Positions 18,814-26,918 of a stretch of 64,000 nt of DNA are shown in pieces (position 1 is the first letter of the stretch; each line of letters starts with the position of its first letter). Source of the stretch: Pseudomonas sp. GGS8 (GTDB taxonomy: Bacteria; Pseudomonadota; Gammaproteobacteria; Pseudomonadales; Pseudomonadaceae). Below the pieces are notes generated by a model, which did no database searches, was not told the DNA's origin, and was given only the letters and a program-made list of their open reading frames with translations. Position numbers and translations under genes: made by a program. The stretch covers positions 3,909,501 through 3,973,500 of the forward strand of contig NZ_JALJWF010000001.1 of assembly GCF_024168645.1 (NCBI RefSeq). Reading direction: 5' to 3'.

Positions 18814-20025
18814 TCACACGCGAGCCGCGGTAACGGCTGCCGAACCCCAAGTGGTTCTCCAGCGACGTTTCACCCCGTGCAGACCGAACCAGGCGAGTAC
18901 GCCAAGGCTGGCGAACAACCACAAAGCCATTTGATAGCTGCCGGTGCTTTGCTTGATCGCGCCCATGCCTGCCGCCAGTGCGAAGCCACCGATACCGCCG
19001 GCCATGCCGATCAAACCGGTCATCACACCAATCTCCCGACGAAAACGCTGCGGCACTAACTGGAATACCGCACCGTTACCTGCACCTAAACCGAGCATAG
19101 TGCAGACGAAAAGCGCCAGGGCTGCGTAGGAACTCGGCAGATTGAAACCCACTGTCGCGATGCAGATCGCTGCCACGGTGTACATCGCCAACAGGGTGCG
19201 AATCCCGCCGAAGCGATCCGCCAGCGCGCCACCCAGCGGACGCATCAGGCTGCCGCCGAACACACACGCCGCGGTGTAGTAACCGGCGGTCACCGGGCTC
19301 AGGCCGTACTGGTCGTTGAAGTAGCCGGGCAGGGCGCTGGCCAGACCGATGAAGCCACCGAAGGTCACGCTGTAGAAAAACATGAACCACCAGCTGTCGC
19401 GGTCACCCAGGGCCTTGAGGTAGTCGGCCATGGACTTGGCTTTCGGCCGTTCAGGGGCATTTTTGGCCAGCCAGGCGAAGACGATCAGGGTCAGGATCAG
19501 CGGGATCAGGGCGAAGCCGAACACGTTGCTCCAGCCAAACATGGCGGCCAGCACCGGGGCGATCAGGGCGGCGAGCACGGTGCCCGAGTTACCGGCACCG
19601 GCGATGCCCATGGCTTTGCCTTGGTGCTGCGGCGGATACCATTGCGAGGCCAACGGCAGGGCGACGGCGAAGGACGCACCGGCCATGCCGAGGAACAGGC
19701 CCAGCAACAGCGCCTGCTCGTAACTGTGGATGCCGACTTTCCAGGCAACGAGCAGGGCGCTGATGACGATTATCTGGCCGATGATCCCGGCGGTTTTTGG
19801 CGACAGGCGATCAGCCAGCAGGCCCATCGCAAAGCGCAATACAGCGCCGGCCAGAATCGGCGTGGCCACCACCAGCCCGCGCTGTTGAGTGGTCAGGTGC
19901 AGGTCAGCGGCGATTTGCACCGCCAGAGGGCCGAGCAGGTACCAGACCATGAAGCTCAGATCAAAATAGAGGAAGGCTGCGAACAGTGTCGGGGTATGGC
20001 CGGATTTCCAGAAGCTTGAATTCAT
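18814..20025 (-). CDS. nasA: Nitrate/nitrite MFS transporter
   Basis: 403 aa inner-membrane transporter of the NarK/NasA branch of the MFS, with about 12 TM segments. Nitrate signature motifs are present: AGAGNSGTVLAALIAP in TM5 and GLGAGNGAVFQLVPQ in TM11; RFAMGLLADRL is the MFS loop motif. It supplies nitrate to the neighbouring reductase. ATG at 20025 (MNSSFWKSGHTPTL). It is the first gene of the nasA-kinase unit, behind a sigma54 promoter and an attenuator leader. Confidence 0.93.
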   Translation of the reverse strand: MNSSFWKSGHTPTLFAAFLYFDLSFMVWYLLGPLAVQIAADLHLTTQQRGLVVATPILAGAVLRFAMGLLADRLSPKTAGIIGQIIVISALLVAWKVGIHSYEQALLLGLFLGMAGASFAVALPLASQWYPPQHQGKAMGIAGAGNSGTVLAALIAPVLAAMFGWSNVFGFALIPLILTLIVFAWLAKNAPERPKAKSMADYLKALGDRDSWWFMFFYSVTFGGFIGLASALPGYFNDQYGLSPVTAGYYTAACVFGGSLMRPLGGALADRFGGIRTLLAMYTVAAICIATVGFNLPSSYAALALFVCTMLGLGAGNGAVFQLVPQRFRREIGVMTGLIGMAGGIGGFALAAGMGAIKQSTGSYQMALWLFASLGVLAWFGLHGVKRRWRTTWGSAAVTAARV

Positions 20026-20127
20026 CGCGCACCTCAGCTGTCAGGCGTATCAAGAAGGAGTCATGAGCTTGCAGGTGGGGCGCCACTACGGCCGCACCAC
20101 CAGCCCCGGTCTCTGGGGCCAAAACGG

Positions 20128-20177
20128 AAAAACGCCGCTACCTGATTCGCAAAAGGGGGCGAATGAGGTGAGCGACG
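20128..20177 (-). terminator. Leader terminator (attenuator) upstream of nasA
   Basis: Minus strand: CGTCGCT-C-ACCT-C-ATTCGC, loop CCCCTTTT, then GCGAAT-C-AGGT-AGCGGCG followed by TTTTT. Its 5' arm shares bases 20173-20177 with the second hexaloop hairpin, so the two structures exclude each other. Confidence 0.82.
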
Positions 20178-20213
20178 TCTTTGTCGTAGGTGGGGCAACC
20201 GCCGTTGGTTACC
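20173..20213 (-). promoter_or_regulatory. Tandem hexaloop hairpins (ANTAR/NasT target) in the nasA leader
   Basis: Minus strand hairpin 1: GGTAACC-AACGGC-GGTTGCC (20213-20194, one G-T pair). Hairpin 2: CGAC-AAAGAC-GTCG (20186-20173). Both loops are six bases with A1 and G4. Hairpin 2 overlaps the terminator's 5' arm, the classic ANTAR antitermination layout. Confidence 0.82.
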
Positions 20214-20229
20214 TTGCGGTGATTTACTT

Positions 20230-20246
20230 AGCGAGATTTGTGCCAA
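20230..20246 (-). promoter_or_regulatory. Sigma54 promoter of nasA
   Basis: Minus strand TTGGCACAAATCTCGCT: GG and GC spaced by 10 bases, with a perfect TTGGCAC -24 half. Predicted start near 20220, just before hairpin 1. Confidence 0.78.
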
Positions 20247-20256
20247 CAATCTGCTT

Positions 20257-20395
20257 TTGTGGCGAGGGGGCTTGTCGGACCGCCGCATCGCCCCGTTCGG
20301 CGGTGAAGCCGTCACAAGACCTTTGTGCGAGGTCTGTATGAAGGAAATTGAGGGGCCGCTTCGCTGCCCAACGGGGGCAAGCCCCCTCGCCACAA
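20257..20395. repeat. Inverted pair of the TTGTGGCGAGGGGGCTTG repeat family
   Basis: The arm TTGTGGCGAGGGGGCTTG recurs inverted at the other end of this stretch (CAAGCCCCCTCGCCACAA). The same family appears at 23482-23616. Confidence 0.8.
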
Positions 20396-20403
20396 TGATC
20401 GGA

Positions 20404-20979
20404 TCAACCCAATAACTCACTCATGGCAATGATCTGCTCCGCCACCTGGATCAGCTTCTGCTGGCGGCTCATGGCCTGGCGGCGCATCAGGGTGTAGGCC
20501 TCTTCTTCGTTGCAGTCCTTCATCTTCATCAGCAGCCCCTTGGCCAGTTCGATGCGCTTGCGCTCGGCCAGTTGCTGGTCGCGGGCGTGCAGTTGCGCGC
20601 GCAGGGCCTGGTCGCTTTCAAAGCGAGCCATGGCCACGTCGAGAATCGGCTGCAAGCGTTGCGCGTGAATGCCTTCGACGATGTAGGCACTGACGCCGGA
20701 CTTGATTGCCTGGCGCATTACGCCGGGGTCGTGCTCGTCGGTGAACATCACGATTGGCCGTGGTTGGTCGCGGGTCACCAGCACCACTTGCTCCATCACA
20801 TCGCGGCTCGGTGACTCGGTATCGATCAGGATCACGTCCGGACGCACCGTTTCGACGCGCGCGGGCAGGTCAATAGTCAGGCCGGATTCGTCGATGACTT
20901 CGAACCCGGCTTCGGTCAGGGCCGCTTTCAGACGGCCGACTTTTTTCGCGGTGTCGTTGATCAGCAGGATACGCAACAT
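20404..20979 (-). CDS. nasT: NasT, ANTAR-domain antitermination regulator
   Basis: 191 aa two-domain regulator: an N-terminal receiver-like domain (LRILLINDTAKKVGRLKAAL...VILIDTES...PIVMFTDEHD) and a C-terminal ANTAR RNA-binding domain (IELAKGLLMKMKDCNEEEAYTLMRRQAM, about 140-190). Family knowledge: NasT binds leader RNA and prevents termination; NasS sequesters it until nitrate or nitrite is bound. Three candidate RNA targets lie in this window, before nirB, nasA and nasS. It is 15 bp downstream of nasS, in one operon. Confidence 0.93.
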   Translation of the reverse strand: MLRILLINDTAKKVGRLKAALTEAGFEVIDESGLTIDLPARVETVRPDVILIDTESPSRDVMEQVVLVTRDQPRPIVMFTDEHDPGVMRQAIKSGVSAYIVEGIHAQRLQPILDVAMARFESDQALRAQLHARDQQLAERKRIELAKGLLMKMKDCNEEEAYTLMRRQAMSRQQKLIQVAEQIIAMSELLG

Positions 20980-20994
20980 ATTCGCAGGCTCCTG

Positions 20995-22206
20995 TCAGCG
21001 GCTGGCGAGAAGGGGAGCGCTGTCGCTCATGGCGTGCAGCGTAAAGCTGCGGGCATAGCCGGCCGGGTCCGAACCGTTCCAGATCTTGCCGTCGATCAGT
21101 TGGCTGCTGCGCATTTCCTGACTCCGGGCGGGCACACCGACAGCGGTGGCGGCCTCACGGTATAAGTCTAGTTGCTGGACCTGACGGGCCACGCCGAGGT
21201 AATCCGGGTCGTCACGCAGCAAACCCCAGCGACGGAACTGGGTCATGAACCACATGCCGTCGGACAAATACGGCAGATTGACCTCGCCGCCACCGTGGAA
21301 ACGCATCGCGTGCGGGTCTTGCCAGCGATTGCCCAAGCCGTCGGCATAGTCACCCAGCAAGCGCGGTTCGATGCAGTCGAGCGGGGCATCGAGGTATTCG
21401 GGAGCGCATAACAGTTGCGCGGTGCTGCGGCGATTTTCGTGGCTGGCTTCGATGAACCGGCTGGCTTCGAGGATTGCCATCACCAACGCCCGGGCGGTGT
21501 TGGGGTATTGCTCGACGAAGGCGCGGGTGCAGCCGAGGACTTTTTCCGGGTGATCGGGCCAGATCGTCTGGGTGGTGGCCATCGTGAACCCGAGATTTTG
21601 CTGCACCGCACTGGCAGCCCACGGTTCGCCGACGCAGAACCCGTCAATGCGCCCGGCTTGCAGGTGCGCGACCATTTGCGGCGGGGGGACGACCACGCTG
21701 TCGACATCCTGCAACGGGTGAATGCCCTGACTCGCCAGCCAGTAATACAACCACATGGCGTGGGTGCCCGTGGGAAATGTCTGGGCGAAGGTCAGTTTTG
21801 GGCGACTTTGGTGCACGTGGTGGTCCAGTGCTTCAGGACTGGTCACGTCCAGGGCCTGCAAGCCATGGGAGAGGTTGATGCTCTGGCCGTTCTGGTTCAG
21901 GCCCATGAGCACGGCCATGTCGGTGGAGGCTACGCCGCCGATGCCCAGGTGCACGGCGTAAATCAGGCAGTACAGGCTGTGGGCGGCATCGAGTTCGCCG
22001 CTGACCAGTTTGTCCCGCAGGTTGGCCCAGGATGACTGGCGCTTGAGGTTCAGGGTCAGGCCGTAAGGCTGGGCGAAGCCCTGAGTGGCGGCGACCACCA
22101 CTGAGGCACAGTCACTCAGGGCCATGAAGCCGAGGTTGATTTCGGTTTTTTCCGGGGCATCGCTGCCGTTGACCCAGGCCAGTGGGCCGGCTGATGGTTC
22201 ATTCAT
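20995..22206 (-). CDS. nasS: NasS, nitrate/nitrite-sensing NrtA-like protein
   Basis: 403 aa, homologous to periplasmic nitrate-binding NrtA but without a signal peptide, hence a cytosolic sensor. Family stretches: NLGFMALSDCASVVVAATQGF, SGELDAAHSLYCLIYAVHLGIGG, GRIDGFCVGEPWAASAV. In this family NasS holds NasT until nitrate or nitrite releases it. I start at ATG 22206 (MNEPSAGPLAW) after GGAAGG; the open frame upstream would run through a terminator hairpin. It is co-transcribed with nasT. Confidence 0.92.
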   Translation of the reverse strand: MNEPSAGPLAWVNGSDAPEKTEINLGFMALSDCASVVVAATQGFAQPYGLTLNLKRQSSWANLRDKLVSGELDAAHSLYCLIYAVHLGIGGVASTDMAVLMGLNQNGQSINLSHGLQALDVTSPEALDHHVHQSRPKLTFAQTFPTGTHAMWLYYWLASQGIHPLQDVDSVVVPPPQMVAHLQAGRIDGFCVGEPWAASAVQQNLGFTMATTQTIWPDHPEKVLGCTRAFVEQYPNTARALVMAILEASRFIEASHENRRSTAQLLCAPEYLDAPLDCIEPRLLGDYADGLGNRWQDPHAMRFHGGGEVNLPYLSDGMWFMTQFRRWGLLRDDPDYLGVARQVQQLDLYREAATAVGVPARSQEMRSSQLIDGKIWNGSDPAGYARSFTLHAMSDSAPLLASR

Positions 22207-22221
22207 CGATTTGCACCTTCC

Positions 22222-22271
22222 AAAAAAAACGTCGTCCCATGGCCTCTGCGCGAGCAGAGCCGGTGACGACG
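22222..22271 (-). terminator. Leader terminator (attenuator) upstream of nasS
   Basis: Minus strand CGTCGTC (22271-22265) pairs with GACGACG (22236-22230), followed by eight T; an inner CTCTG/CAGAG stem lies between. It is only 15 bp before the nasS ATG, so it acts on nasS itself. Confidence 0.82.
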
Positions 22272-22309
22272 CCATTGTCCTGCCACTCATCCCGTCGTTG
22301 GCATGAGTG
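22268..22309 (-). promoter_or_regulatory. Hexaloop hairpins (candidate ANTAR target) in the nasS leader
   Basis: Minus strand hairpin 1: ten-base arms (one G-G mismatch) closing loop AACGAC, at 22309-22284. Hairpin 2: GAC-AATGGC-GTC at 22279-22268, only 3 bp of stem, overlapping the terminator arm. Both loops have A1 and G4. Hairpin 2 is weak, so this is less certain than the nirB and nasA leaders. Confidence 0.62.
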
Positions 22310-22325
22310 CTGATGACCATGTTGG

Positions 22326-22341
22326 TGCAAGGCATATGCCA
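22326..22341 (-). promoter_or_regulatory. Sigma54 promoter of nasST
   Basis: Minus strand TGGCATATGCCTTGCA, close to the consensus TGGCAC-N5-TTGCA, with GG and GC 10 bases apart. The predicted start near 22315 lies just before hairpin 1. Confidence 0.72.
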
Positions 22342-22390
22342 TCGCTGGATGATTTTGTCGTGCGCCTCGCCTGTGGACTCGATGCGCGGC

Positions 22391-22396
22391 TATAAT
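22391..22396 (+). promoter_or_regulatory. Candidate -10 box of pyrD
   Basis: TATAAT perfect match 36 bp before the pyrD ATG; no convincing -35 box. Confidence 0.45.
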
Positions 22397-22432
22397 CGCC
22401 GCCTCTCATCGCCAACCGAGTCAAGCCTGCCC

Positions 22433-23452
22433 ATGTACACCCTGGCCCGTCAGCTATTGTTCAAACTTTCCCCGGAAACCTCCCACGATTTGTCCCTGGA
22501 CCTGATCGGCGCGGGCGGGCGTTTGGGCCTCAACGGCTTGCTGTGCAAGGCACCGGCAAAGATGCCGGTGACGGTCATGGGCCTGGAATTCCCGAACCCG
22601 GTGGGGCTGGCGGCCGGTCTGGACAAGAACGGTGCGGCGATCGATGGGTTTGCCCAACTGGGTTTTGGTTTCGTCGAAATCGGCACCGTCACTCCGCGTC
22701 CGCAACCGGGTAATCCGAAACCCCGGATTTTCCGCTTGCCGGAGGCCGAGGCGATCATCAACCGCATGGGTTTCAACAACCTTGGCGTCGATCACTTGCT
22801 CGCTCGCGTGGCGGCAGCCAAGTACAAGGGCGTGCTGGGGATCAACATCGGCAAGAATTTCGATACGCCGGTTGAGCGCGCGGTCGACGACTACCTGATC
22901 TGCCTGGACAAGGTTTACGCCCACGCCAGCTACGTGACCGTCAACGTCAGCTCGCCGAATACCCCGGGCCTGCGCAGCCTGCAATTCGGCGACTCGCTCA
23001 AGCAATTGCTCGCCGACCTGGCCACGCGCCGGGCGGAATTGGCCCTGCGCCACGGCAAACATGTGCCGCTGGCGATCAAGATCGCGCCCGACATGACTGA
23101 CGAAGAAACTGTTCAAGTTGCCCAAGCGTTGATCGAAACCGGGATGGATGCGGTGATCGCCACCAACACCACCCTGAGCCGTGTCGGCGTCGAAGGCCTG
23201 GAGCATGGTGACGAGGCGGGCGGGTTGTCCGGCGCACCGGTACGCGACAAGAGCACCCACACCGTGAAGGTACTGGCGGCGGAGCTGGCCGGTCGCTTGC
23301 CGATCATCGCCGTGGGTGGCATCACCGAAGGCAAGCACGCGGCTGAGAAAATCACTGCGGGTGCGAGCCTGGTGCAGATTTATTCGGGCTTTATCTATAA
23401 AGGCCCGGCCCTGATTCGTGAATCGGTAGATGCCATCGCCGCGCTGCGCTGA
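22433..23452 (+). CDS. pyrD: Dihydroorotate dehydrogenase (quinone), class 2
   Basis: 339 aa membrane-associated flavoenzyme oxidising dihydroorotate to orotate with quinone as acceptor (pyrimidine synthesis). Class 2 N-terminal helices [25 protein letters not shown] motifs [13 protein letters not shown] and INRMGFNN; catalytic-loop [17 protein letters not shown]; phosphate-binding [17 protein letters not shown] and [20 protein letters not shown] 22433 matches the family start; the open frame upstream is not coding. Divergent from nasS. Confidence 0.96.
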   Translation: MYTLARQLLFKLSPETSHDLSLDLIGAGGRLGLNGLLCKAPAKMPVTVMGLEFPNPVGLAAGLDKNGAAIDGFAQLGFGFVEIGTVTPRPQPGNPKPRIFRLPEAEAIINRMGFNNLGVDHLLARVAAAKYKGVLGINIGKNFDTPVERAVDDYLICLDKVYAHASYVTVNVSSPNTPGLRSLQFGDSLKQLLADLATRRAELALRHGKHVPLAIKIAPDMTDEETVQVAQALIETGMDAVIATNTTLSRVGVEGLEHGDEAGGLSGAPVRDKSTHTVKVLAAELAGRLPIIAVGGITEGKHAAEKITAGASLVQIYSGFIYKGPALIRESVDAIAALR

Positions 23453-23481
23453 AGCCTGATTTGGGCCTCATGGTGGGGGCT

Positions 23482-23616
23482 TTGTGGCGAGGGGGCTTGC
23501 CCCCGTTGGGCTGCGAAGCGGCCCCAAAACCAGGCAACGCGGTGAATCAAAGAGAACACGGACACAGGGTTTACGACTGCTTCGCAGCCGAACGGGGGCA
23601 AGCCCCCTCGCCACAA
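23482..23616. repeat. Inverted pair of the TTGTGGCGAGGGGGCTTG repeat family
   Basis: Same family as at 20257; arms are TTGTGGCGAGGGGGCTTGCC and complement, with TGCGAAGCGGCC/GCTTCGCAGCC inside. Confidence 0.82.
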
Positions 23617-23646
23617 TTGTTTCTTCGCTGAATTTGGAGCAGGCAT

Positions 23647-23671
23647 AAAAAAGGGCTCCCCGAAGGAGCCC
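23647..23671 (-). terminator. Intrinsic terminator of rmf
   Basis: Stem GGGCTCC/GGAGCCC (23653-23671) with loop CCGAA; read on the minus strand it is followed by six T. It lies 87 bp after the rmf stop. Confidence 0.82.
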
Positions 23672-23757
23672 CTGGGCCGAAGCCCGCCGTCCGGATGGGA
23701 CGTGCGTGGTTAAGTCGTTGCGTATTCAGATTGTCGTGTCGGAGTGTGTGCCCTGTA

Positions 23758-23973
23758 TTAGCCGACGGCGTGAAGTTCGTTGAGTCTGTGGATTCCCGCA
23801 GTGCCGGTCATACCGTCCCAATTGTCGCCGCGTCCTTCTCGCCAGCCATTGATCCAGGCTTGGCGTACCGACGGTAGAGTAAAAGGGCAAAGCTCACGGG
23901 ATTTACCACCAACGCCATATTGATATCCGCGCAAAAATGCTCTTTCCAACGGATCACGCTTAAGTCTTCTCAT
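23758..23973 (-). CDS. rmf: Ribosome modulation factor
   Basis: 71 aa basic protein that dimerises 70S ribosomes into inactive 100S particles in stationary phase. MRRLKRDPLERAFLRGYQYG and the conserved SVRQAWINGWREGR are characteristic. It is flanked by its own terminator and preceded by a long structured leader. Confidence 0.95.
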   Translation of the reverse strand: MRRLKRDPLERAFLRGYQYGVGGKSRELCPFTLPSVRQAWINGWREGRGDNWDGMTGTAGIHRLNELHAVG

Positions 23974-24012
23974 AGGGTGTTTCCCTCACTTGTTGACTGT
24001 ATGTATCGCGTC

Positions 24013-24104
24013 GACCTCAATCGAGGTCAGGCAGAAAAATTCTGCCGTTGGTGGCTCGCTGCCGGCGTCGCGAGCCAAGGTGTTGACGCCGTTGCGACGT
24101 CAAC
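24013..24104 (-). promoter_or_regulatory. Structured leader of rmf: four consecutive hairpins
   Basis: In 92 bp upstream of rmf: GACCTC/GAGGTC (24013-24028), GGCAGAA/TTCTGCC (24030-24046), GGCTCGC/GCGAGCC (24053-24076) and GTTGACG/CGTCAAC (24082-24104). A conserved structured RNA upstream of Pseudomonas rmf (rmf RNA motif) is known from comparative genomics; this is probably that element. Role unknown. Confidence 0.68.
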
Positions 24105-24503
24105 CTGTGTTGAGTTCTAACCAATGCGTCACATCGAGGGAATGATCGTTTTGTCATAAGAACGTAACCATAAAGATGCTAAGGCCATAAGTAACACGAT
24201 ATTTGTCCCGTGTTGGTTGGCCAAAGCCCGGTATGATCGGCCCTGCGCTGGATGGTGGGGGTTGCGCCTTTAACGAGAATGACACCCGTTGCCCTTGGGG
24301 TTATTCGACGAAGGGTCGACTTATGACATTTTGTTGCATCAACTTTTTTATCTGCCCTGGCATCTAAGCTCTTTTAACCCGAGCAGTCAGGGTGGGACGG
24401 CACACCTTCGTGCCACGCGGGCGCTCTGTTAGAAAAGCGCCTGATTGAAAACCGGATCGGCAACGCGTTGCCGGTTCACTTAGCTAAAGGCTCTGGAATT
24501 ACC
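24105..24503. other. Intergenic region between rmf leader and rlmKL
   Basis: About 400 bp with no gene I can support. It must hold the rmf promoter (minus) and rlmKL promoter (plus). Visible structures are GGCAC/GTGCC near 24401-24416 and a perfect 16-bp palindrome CGGCAACGCGTTGCCG at 24458-24473, about 30 bp before the rlmKL start. Confidence 0.5.
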
Positions 24504-26774
24504 ATGTCCGATCGTTTCGAACTCTTCCTCACTTGCCCCAAAGGCCTTGAAGGTCTGCTCATCGAGGAAGCCGTCGGGCTTGGCCTTGAGGAGGCACGCG
24601 AGCACACCTCGGCTGTGCGCGGCATGGCCACCATGGAAACCGCTTATCGCCTGTGCCTGTGGTCGCGTCTGGCAAACCGGGTGCTGCTGGTGCTCAAGCG
24701 TTTCCCGATGAAGGACGCCGAAGACCTGTATCACGGCGTGCTCGACATCGAGTGGCAAGACCACATGCTCAACGACGGCACCCTGGCCGTCGAATTCAGC
24801 GGTCACGGCTCTGGCATCGATAACACGCACTTTGGCGCCTTGAAGGTCAAGGATGCCATCGTCGACAAACTGCGTACCCCGCAAGGCGACCGCCCATCCA
24901 TCGACAAGCTCAACCCGGACCTGCGCATTCACCTGCGTCTGGACCGTGGCGAAGCGATCCTGTCCCTCGACCTGTCCGGGCACAGCCTGCACCAGCGCGG
25001 TTATCGCTTGCAGCAAGGCGCGGCGCCGCTGAAGGAAAACCTCGCGGCAGCGATTCTGATTCGTTCCGGCTGGCCGCGCATTGCCGCCGATGGCGGCGCG
25101 CTGGCTGACCCGATGTGCGGTGTCGGCACGTTCCTGGTGGAAGCCGCCATGATCGCCGCCGACATGGCGCCGAACCTGCGCCGCGAGCAGTGGGGCTTCA
25201 CCGCCTGGCTCGGTCACGTGCCGGCGCTGTGGAAAAAACTCCACGAAGAAGCCACCGAACGCGCCGCAGCCGGCCTGGCCAAGCCGCCGCTGTGGATTCG
25301 CGGTTACGAAGCCGACCCACGCCTGATTCAACCGGGCCGCAACAACGTCGAACGTGCCGGCCTGAGTGATTGGATCAAGATTTATCAGGGCGAAGTGGCA
25401 ACGTTCGAGCCGCGTCCGGACCAGAACCAGAAAGGTCTGGTGATCTGCAACCCTCCGTACGGCGAGCGTCTGGGTGACGAGGCGAGCCTGCTCTACCTCT
25501 ACCAGAACCTCGGTGAACGTCTGCGTCAGGCGTGCTTGAACTGGGAAGCGGCGGTGTTCACCGGCGCTCCGGACCTGGGCAAGCGCATGGGCATCCGTAG
25601 CCACAAACAGTATTCGTTCTGGAACGGCGCGTTGCCGTGCAAATTGCTGCTGATCAAGGTCACGCCAGATCAGTTCGTCACCGGCGAGCGCCGTACCCCG
25701 GAACAGCGTCAGGCCGAGCGTGAACAGGCGGCCTACGATGAAGCACCGAGTGAGCCGCAAGAGCGCAAGTACAACAAGAACGGCAACCCGATCAAACCGG
25801 TTCCGGCACCCGCTCCGGTGATCGAGCAGCCGCGCCTGAGCGAAGGTGGGCAGATGTTTGCCAACCGTCTGCAAAAGAACGTCAAGGCGCTGAGCAAATG
25901 GGTCAAACGTGAAGGCATCGATTGCTACCGCGTCTACGATGCTGACATGCCGGAATATTCCATGGCCATCGACCTGTATCACGACTGGGTCCACGTTCAG
26001 GAATACGCCGCGCCGAAATCCATCGATCCGGAAAAAGCCTCGGCGCGGATGTTCGATGCCCTGGCGGCAATCCCGCAGGCATTGAACATCGACAAGAGCC
26101 GCGTGGTGGTCAAGCGTCGCGAGCGTCAGAGTGGCACCAAACAGTACGAGCGCCAGAGCACTCAGGGCAAGTTCAACGAGGTCAGCGAAGGCGGCGTGAA
26201 GCTGCTGGTGAACCTCACCGATTACCTCGACACCGGGTTGTTCCTCGACCACCGGCCGATGCGCATGCGGATTCAGAAAGAGGCCGCCGGCAAGCGCTTC
26301 CTCAACCTGTATTGCTACACCGCGACCGCCAGCGTGCATGCGGCCAAGGGCGGCGCGCGCAGCACCACCAGCGTCGACCTGTCGAAAACCTACCTGGACT
26401 GGGCGCGTCGCAACCTGTCGCTGAACGGTTTTTCCGACAAGAACCGCCTGGAACAGGGCGATGTGATGGCCTGGCTCGACGCCTGCCGTGACGAATACGA
26501 CCTGATCTTCATCGATCCGCCGACCTTCTCCAACTCCAAGCGTATGGAAGGGATCTTCGACGTGCAGCGTGACCAGGTGCAATTGATCGACCTGGCCATG
26601 GCGCGACTGGCACCGGGCGGGGTGTTGTATTTCTCCAACAACTTCCGCAAGTTCCAGCTCGAGGAAAATCTCACCGAGCGTTATGCCGTTGAAGAAATCA
26701 CGGCCCAGACCATCGATCCGGATTTCGCCCGTAATGGCAAGATCCACCGTGCCTGGAAGATCACTGCTCGCTGA
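24504..26774 (+). CDS. rlmL: 23S rRNA m2G2445/m7G2069 methyltransferase RlmKL
   Basis: 756 aa fused enzyme. The N-terminal half holds THUMP (about 45-155) and an RlmL-type SAM domain (DPMCGVGTFLVEAAMIAADM, catalytic NPPYGERLGDE) making m2G2445. The C-terminal half is RlmK (FLNLYCYTATASVHAAKGGA, VDLSKTYLDWARRN, FIDPPTFSNS) making m7G2069. A basic Pro-rich linker around 415-445 joins them. ATG 24504 matches the family start MSDRFELFLTCPKGLE. Followed by a terminator. Confidence 0.95.
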   Translation: MSDRFELFLTCPKGLEGLLIEEAVGLGLEEAREHTSAVRGMATMETAYRLCLWSRLANRVLLVLKRFPMKDAEDLYHGVLDIEWQDHMLNDGTLAVEFSGHGSGIDNTHFGALKVKDAIVDKLRTPQGDRPSIDKLNPDLRIHLRLDRGEAILSLDLSGHSLHQRGYRLQQGAAPLKENLAAAILIRSGWPRIAADGGALADPMCGVGTFLVEAAMIAADMAPNLRREQWGFTAWLGHVPALWKKLHEEATERAAAGLAKPPLWIRGYEADPRLIQPGRNNVERAGLSDWIKIYQGEVATFEPRPDQNQKGLVICNPPYGERLGDEASLLYLYQNLGERLRQACLNWEAAVFTGAPDLGKRMGIRSHKQYSFWNGALPCKLLLIKVTPDQFVTGERRTPEQRQAEREQAAYDEAPSEPQERKYNKNGNPIKPVPAPAPVIEQPRLSEGGQMFANRLQKNVKALSKWVKREGIDCYRVYDADMPEYSMAIDLYHDWVHVQEYAAPKSIDPEKASARMFDALAAIPQALNIDKSRVVVKRRERQSGTKQYERQSTQGKFNEVSEGGVKLLVNLTDYLDTGLFLDHRPMRMRIQKEAAGKRFLNLYCYTATASVHAAKGGARSTTSVDLSKTYLDWARRNLSLNGFSDKNRLEQGDVMAWLDACRDEYDLIFIDPPTFSNSKRMEGIFDVQRDQVQLIDLAMARLAPGGVLYFSNNFRKFQLEENLTERYAVEEITAQTIDPDFARNGKIHRAWKITAR

Positions 26775-26797
26775 CACTTGAGACTGATTGGATCCAC

Positions 26798-26827
26798 AGA
26801 GCCTTGATTTTTAAAGGCTCTTTGGTT
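26798..26827 (+). terminator. Intrinsic terminator of rlmKL
   Basis: Stem AGAGCCTT/AAGGCTCT (26798-26821), loop GATTTTTA, then TTGGTTCTTT. Confidence 0.75.
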
Positions 26828-26918
26828 CTTTCAGTGCTGGTCAAATTAGTGGCTAATAGCTATAACTCAACCCATGGCCAAAGGGCTTTTCCGGCACCTG
26901 GCGTTTTGAGTTGCATTT

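Noticed and set aside
20101..20121. GCCCC/GGGGC hairpin as the second ANTAR hairpin of nasA
   Set aside because: Its loop is seven bases and it lies after the terminator; the CGAC-AAAGAC-GTCG hairpin fits both loop rule and position.
24480..26777. 765-codon open frame antisense to rlmKL
   Set aside because: Same shadow effect; composition is unlike a real protein and it covers the whole rlmKL gene.
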